Origin: Bacteroidales bacterium
Lineage (GTDB): Bacteria; Bacteroidota; Bacteroidia; Bacteroidales; DYOH01
Assembly: GCA_030632545.1 (NCBI GenBank)
Contig: DAOVUO010000053.1
Span: forward strand, 1-10,227
Length of the DNA stretch: 10,227 bases
Direction: 5' to 3'
Positions 6,918 to 10,227 of this stretch are shown piece by piece (positions within the stretch are counted from its first letter, which is position 1; each line of letters starts with the position of its first letter). The position numbers and the translations under genes are program-made. Below the pieces are notes generated by a model. That model was not told the DNA's origin, made no database searches, and saw only the letters and a list, made by a program, of their open reading frames with translations.

Positions 6918-7745
6918 ATGCTAAAGACAATTCCGCCTGTTGTAAAGAATTTGCTTTTAATAAATGTAGTTGTCTATGTTTTAAGCATCGTTTTAAGTTA
7001 TACTACGCAAATAGATTTAGCTGATTATTTAGGACTCTATTTTTTTAAGTCTGAATTTTTTCAGCCTTATCAATATGTGAGCTATATGTTTATGCATGCT
7101 TACATTAATCCTAATGGCAGCATTGTTTTATTTCATATATTGTTTAATATGTTTGCCTTGTGGATGTTTGGGCGAGTACTAGAGCAAGTTTGGGGACCGA
7201 AAAAGTTTTTTATGTTTTATATAATAACTGGACTTGGTGCTGCTGTAACACATACTTTTGTACAATGGTGGCAATATCAGAATATGCATGAGGCTGCTTT
7301 GATTTTTGCAAATAGCCCGTCGCCCGAGCAATTTGAAATTTTTGTAAAGGAATATTTTCCTGCTATTTATAAACAATTATTTGATTTTATTGCTCAGTGG
7401 ACGCAGTCACCCTCGCATCCTGAATTTATGCAACAAGCTACTATTTATGTTCAACAATTAGAGCAACTCCAAGTAAATGTACCTGTGGTTGGTGCTTCTG
7501 GAGCTGTTTTTGGTATATTATTGGCTTTTGGTATGATGTTCCCAAATACCAAATTAATGCTTCTTTTTCCTCCTATACCTTTGAAAGCAAAATATTTTGT
7601 TTTAATATATGGTGCGCTGGAATTATTTTTAGGAATAAGTGGTGGCACTGGCGATAATGTAGCTCATTTTGCTCATTTAGGTGGAATGGTCTTTGGTTTT
7701 ATTTTATTAATGATTTGGCGAGTTAGGCCTACTGATCAATATTAA
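6918..7745 (+). CDS. Rhomboid family intramembrane serine protease with enlarged loop
   Basis: This 275-aa polytopic membrane protein cleaves transmembrane substrates within the bilayer. The catalytic dyad is visible as S194 in VVGASGAVFG (190-199) and H253 in VAHFAHLGG (248-256). The TM2 signature H73-x3-N77 (FHILFNMFALWMFG) supplies the oxyanion-side residues. WMFGRVLEQVWG (82-93) corresponds to the conserved loop after TM2. Between TM3 (about 98-116) and the catalytic-serine helix sits a polar stretch of about 70 residues (118-188), rich in Q, F, P and Y, much longer than in GlpG-like rhomboids. It might form a substrate-gating or partner-binding cap. It starts 11 nt after mutL and is followed 10 nt later by a second rhomboid, so the two are probably co-expressed. 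Substrates are unknown. Confidence 0.95.
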   Translation: MLKTIPPVVKNLLLINVVVYVLSIVLSYTTQIDLADYLGLYFFKSEFFQPYQYVSYMFMHAYINPNGSIVLFHILFNMFALWMFGRVLEQVWGPKKFFMFYIITGLGAAVTHTFVQWWQYQNMHEAALIFANSPSPEQFEIFVKEYFPAIYKQLFDFIAQWTQSPSHPEFMQQATIYVQQLEQLQVNVPVVGASGAVFGILLAFGMMFPNTKLMLLFPPIPLKAKYFVLIYGALELFLGISGGTGDNVAHFAHLGGMVFGFILLMIWRVRPTDQY

Positions 7746-7755
7746 ATATTAAGTT

Positions 7756-8646
7756 ATGGATATTTTGAATGATATAAAGCGTACTTTTAAAACAGGTGGT
7801 ATACTAACACAACTGATTATAATAAATGTTGCTGTTTTTTTTGCAGTTAATGTTATTGATATTTTATTGATGCTTTTTGTTCAGCAATTAAGTGAGACTT
7901 TCTCAATTGTAGATTGGTTTTCAGTCCCTTCAAGTCTTGAGAATTTAATCTTTAAGCCATGGACACCACTTAGTTACATGTTTTTACATAAAGATTTAAT
8001 GCATCTTGCAATTAATATGCTGTGGCTTTATTGGTTTGGTAAATTGTTTATTCATTTTATTGGAAAGAAGCAAATACTTACAGTATACATTTATGGGGGC
8101 TTGGCAGGTGCTGCTATATTTATTGTTATTTTTAATGTTTTACCATATTTTACTCCATTTGTAGGTTCGCCAATGCTTGGTGCTTCGGCTGCAGTAATGG
8201 CGGTTGTATTAGCTGTAGCTTTTTATCAGCCAGATTATGAAATTAATTTGATGCTTGTTGGACAGGTGAAATTAAAGTATATAGCCTTAATTACTATTGC
8301 ATTAGATGTTTTATTTGTGTTTGGTAATAATGCAGGTGGCCATTTGGCTCATTTGGGAGGTGCTCTACTTGGCTATTATTTTATTAAGGATTATCGTAAT
8401 GGTAATGATTGGTCAATTGGTTTTGATAAATTTACGAATAAAATTATCGCTTATTTTTCTTCAGATAAAAAGATGAAAGTTGTTTATAAAAAGGGGAATG
8501 CACCTCGAAACGACATGAATTTCAATAAAATGAAGCATGACGATGAGAAACGACTAAATGAAATCTTAGATAAAATATCCAAGTACGGATATAAAGGTTT
8601 ATCAAAAGAAGAGAAGGAATTTCTTTTTAAGCAGGGCAAAAAATAG
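7756..8646 (+). CDS. Rhomboid family intramembrane serine protease with cytoplasmic C-terminal domain
   Basis: The 296-aa product has a rhomboid core of six membrane helices: S144 in MLGASAAVMA (140-149) is the nucleophile, H199 in GGHLAHLGG (194-202) the general base, and H83-x3-N87 (MHLAINMLWLYWFG) the TM2 motif. The nucleophile motif is GASA rather than the usual GASG. The loop before the serine helix is short, unlike the preceding gene. After the last helix (about residue 210) comes a soluble basic tail ending in DDEKRLNEILDKISKYGYKG and a LSKEEKEFLF helix (262-292). This resembles the small domain I recall as DUF6576 at the end of Bacteroidota rhomboids. It is likely an active protease, though the Gly-to-Ala change beside the serine deserves a check. 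The two neighbours are divergent in sequence, not a recent duplication. Confidence 0.94.
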   Translation: MDILNDIKRTFKTGGILTQLIIINVAVFFAVNVIDILLMLFVQQLSETFSIVDWFSVPSSLENLIFKPWTPLSYMFLHKDLMHLAINMLWLYWFGKLFIHFIGKKQILTVYIYGGLAGAAIFIVIFNVLPYFTPFVGSPMLGASAAVMAVVLAVAFYQPDYEINLMLVGQVKLKYIALITIALDVLFVFGNNAGGHLAHLGGALLGYYFIKDYRNGNDWSIGFDKFTNKIIAYFSSDKKMKVVYKKGNAPRNDMNFNKMKHDDEKRLNEILDKISKYGYKGLSKEEKEFLFKQGKK

Positions 8647-8678
8647 TATTTTGTAGTATAACCCCACAATTTTTTGTT

Positions 8679-9767
8679 TTGAAAAAGTTTTTTCGAGGAA
8701 CAATAAAATTTTTAAGTTTAAGTTCTGCATTCCTTTTATTTCTTGCAGGCTTAAGTTCGTTTGTTTCACCCGAAAACATGGCCTTACCATCAGTATTAGG
8801 TCTTATATCTCCATTGATTTTTTTATTCAGTCTATTTTTCTGTTTTTATTATTTTATTAAAAAGAAGCGATTTTACAGGAGTGTTTCTTTGGTGGCATTA
8901 GCGTTTTATTTTCCTATCTTGTTGAATTACTTTAATTTTAAGTGGCAAAAAGAAGAGAGTTATCCTAAAGAGTTTGATATTCTTTCGTATAATGTACGTC
9001 AGTTTGACCATTATAATTGGATTGAAGCAGATGGAACAAGTAATCAACTTTTTAATTTCTTACGGACTCAGCCTTCTGATATACTATGTCTTCAGGAATT
9101 TTATCATTCACCGTATAGGAATTTTAATGCAGTAGATTCGTTATTAGAGTCGGGGCGTTGGAACGATTTTGTTTATAGTCCATATTTTGTCTTTAATAAG
9201 AATGCAAATTCTGGATTAATTATTTTCTCTCGTTATGAGATAATTGCAAACGAAATTATTCTTTTTCCTAATTCTTTAAATAAAGCAATTTATGCTGATA
9301 TTGTTTTGTTTTCTGATACTGTAAGAGTATATAATGTTCATTTGGAATCAATTCATTTTGCAGGAATTGATTACGATATTATGAATGGAAAAATTGTGTC
9401 TGGGAAAAAACTATTTTCACGTATTTGGAGTATTTATAGTAAGTTAATTGCTGCTTTTACACAAAGGAGTAGGCAAGTTCGAATACTGGAACAATGTTTT
9501 GCACAAAGTCCTTATCCTTTTATAGTTGCAGGTGATTTTAATGATACACCAAATTCTTATGTTTATTCATATTTGAGTAAATCTTTAGATGATAGCTTTT
9601 TAGCATCTGGTTTTGGTTTAGGAAAAACTTATGTTAGTAGCTTCCCTTGGCTCAGGATAGATTATTTTTTTCATTCAGAGCTTATTGAAACTATTGATTT
9701 TGATGTTTGTAAGCGCGAGTTGTCAGATCATTATCCATTAAGAGCAGTTTTTAGAGTTAATAGATAG
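8679..9767 (+). CDS. Membrane-anchored endonuclease/exonuclease/phosphatase family protein
   Basis: The 362-aa product starts with three membrane helices (about 10-28, 36-60 and 66-84), followed by a metal-dependent EEP-fold hydrolase domain (about 98-360). The active-site set is complete: N105 in SYNVRQFDHY, E140 in LCLQEF, H221 in VYNVHLES, D286 and N288 in VAGDFNDTPNS, R326-x-D328 in LRIDYFF, and D350-H351 in LSDHYPL. The catalytic domain probably faces the periplasm, given three helices after a basic MKKFFR start. Family members cleave phosphodiester or phosphomonoester bonds in DNA, lipids or nucleotides; the substrate here is unknown. The start is a TTG at 8679: it gives the expected basic-hydrophobic N-terminus, whereas the first in-frame ATG would remove the first helix. 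Last gene of the operon, 32 nt after the rhomboid. Confidence 0.93.
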   Translation: MKKFFRGTIKFLSLSSAFLLFLAGLSSFVSPENMALPSVLGLISPLIFLFSLFFCFYYFIKKKRFYRSVSLVALAFYFPILLNYFNFKWQKEESYPKEFDILSYNVRQFDHYNWIEADGTSNQLFNFLRTQPSDILCLQEFYHSPYRNFNAVDSLLESGRWNDFVYSPYFVFNKNANSGLIIFSRYEIIANEIILFPNSLNKAIYADIVLFSDTVRVYNVHLESIHFAGIDYDIMNGKIVSGKKLFSRIWSIYSKLIAAFTQRSRQVRILEQCFAQSPYPFIVAGDFNDTPNSYVYSYLSKSLDDSFLASGFGLGKTYVSSFPWLRIDYFFHSELIETIDFDVCKRELSDHYPLRAVFRVNR

Positions 9768-10058
9768 AGTCAATAGTTGAACTAAGTTTTTGATAATCAT
9801 AACTTTAAAAATACCTCCTCAGCATGAAGTATTTAGTCGCTTGATGATAAATTTACCCATTGAAAATTTGTCATAATGAAAAACCAAGCTCTTTTAATTG
9901 AAAGGTTCAAATGTAACATGTGAATTAGAAATTTCAGTTTACGAACTATCAATAAAAGTAGTATATTTTTAGACTACTTTTAGGATAAAAACATTATAAA
10001 AATTTAAAACAGGAAATCCGAAGCCTGACTCAAGTAAGAAAGATTTTTAATAAATAAA
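9768..10058. other. Intergenic region, no gene seen
   Basis: This 291-bp AT-rich stretch follows the operon and precedes the broken lipoprotein gene. No open frame of meaningful length, RNA gene or TAnnTTTG promoter box facing the next gene was found. Its only clear structure is the hairpin at 9953-9982. Confidence 0.6.
9953..9982 (+). terminator. Possible weak terminator hairpin after the mutL operon
   Basis: TAAAAGTAGT (9953-9962) and ACTACTTTTA (9973-9982) form a 10-bp perfect stem with a 10-nt loop. The stem is AT-rich and no long T-run follows beyond the TTTT inside the arm, so intrinsic termination would be weak. It lies 185 nt after the last operon stop, and no stronger candidate was seen in between. 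Confidence 0.4.
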
Positions 10059-10227
10059 ATGTAAAGTATAATTAATATTTTTAAATTTACAGTAATTCTG
10101 ATTATTGTATTTGGTTTGTTTTTTACTTCATGTAAAAAAGATGAAGACGGAGTAGAACTAATAGGAGACTATACAATTGGAGAGTTTGCAGAAGGTGGAT
10201 TGACAATTGATTTTATTTGTATATTTA
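10059..10227 (+). pseudogene. Lipoprotein gene with stop at codon 2, 3' end beyond the window
   Basis: The frame from ATG 10059 reads Met, then TAA (10062-10064), then SIINIFKFTVILIIVFG and LFFTSCKKDEDG. The latter is a textbook signal peptide and lipobox (FTSC, cysteine codon 10131-10133) followed by a charged KKDED segment. It then continues as a YTIGEFAEGG segment to the window edge. An intact version would begin ATG AAA AGT; one A-to-T change turns Lys2 into a stop. IGEFAEGG resembles the start of a region I recall in Bacteroidota lipoproteins with GGIVFY-type motifs, but the residues after GG (LTIDFICIF) fit poorly, hinting at a further lesion. Alternatives are initiation at a rare ATT or ATA codon just downstream (10068-10076), or a base-calling error. 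The frame is open to the edge, so decay is inferred, not proven. Confidence 0.5.

Noticed and set aside
7756..8646. The two adjacent rhomboids as a recent tandem duplication
   Set aside because: They share only the catalytic motifs; loop lengths, nucleophile motif and C-terminal regions differ, so they are old, separate subfamilies.
8647..8678. Separate promoter for the EEP gene (TATTTTG-like sequence)
   Set aside because: It lacks one base of the TAnnTTTG consensus and has no -33 element; the 32-nt gap is compatible with co-transcription.

Overview
The window is AT-rich and looks like a chromosomal segment of a free-living or gut-type Bacteroidota, probably from the Bacteroidales/Marinilabiliales/Cytophagales side. 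The evidence is the C-terminus of a PorP/SprF-like type IX secretion protein, a type III glutamine synthetase of the form common in Bacteroidota, promoter boxes matching the Bacteroidota -7 consensus TAnnTTTG, lipoproteins with short SC-K/D-rich lipoboxes, weak Shine-Dalgarno signals, and the gene order small membrane protein - mutL - rhomboid - rhomboid - endonuclease/exonuclease/phosphatase. Assignment below phylum is not possible from the sequence alone.

Layout. (1) 1-225 (+) is the tail of a PorP/SprF-like outer-membrane protein. It converges on the glutamine synthetase III gene (303-2492, -), and a 42-nt perfect palindrome between them serves as a shared terminator. The synthetase has its own promoter (TACTTTTG), preceded by a nested inverted repeat in the -33 region that may be a regulatory site. 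(2) 2606-4478 (-) holds two accessory genes, a 265-aa lipoprotein with its own terminator and a 230-aa lysine-rich helical protein. They are separated by about 320 bp of non-coding DNA with a 14-bp inverted repeat. (3) 4754-9767 (+) is a tightly packed operon (gaps of 10, 11, 10 and 32 nt) starting at a TATCTTTG promoter: a 92-aa tail-anchored protein, MutL, two different rhomboid proteases and a membrane-anchored endonuclease/exonuclease/phosphatase-family enzyme. (4) After about 290 bp of non-coding DNA with one hairpin, the window ends in a lipoprotein gene (10059 to the edge) whose second codon is a stop. It looks like a fresh pseudogene or a gene with an unusual start.

How the genes fit together. 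The synthetase assimilates ammonium and is transcribed alone. The operon joins mismatch repair (MutL) to membrane proteolysis (two rhomboids) and a secreted-side hydrolase. This order is familiar in Bacteroidota but has no explained functional logic. MutL has lost the residues of the DQHA(X)2E(X)4E endonuclease motif, so it is predicted not to nick DNA itself. No tRNA, rRNA, CRISPR array, transposase or phage gene was seen. Most of the window is ordinary core-genome sequence. The points worth following are the altered MutL C-terminal motif, the long loop in the first rhomboid, the dyad upstream of the glutamine synthetase gene, the repeat-bearing gap at 3465-3785 and the stop at codon 2 of the last gene.
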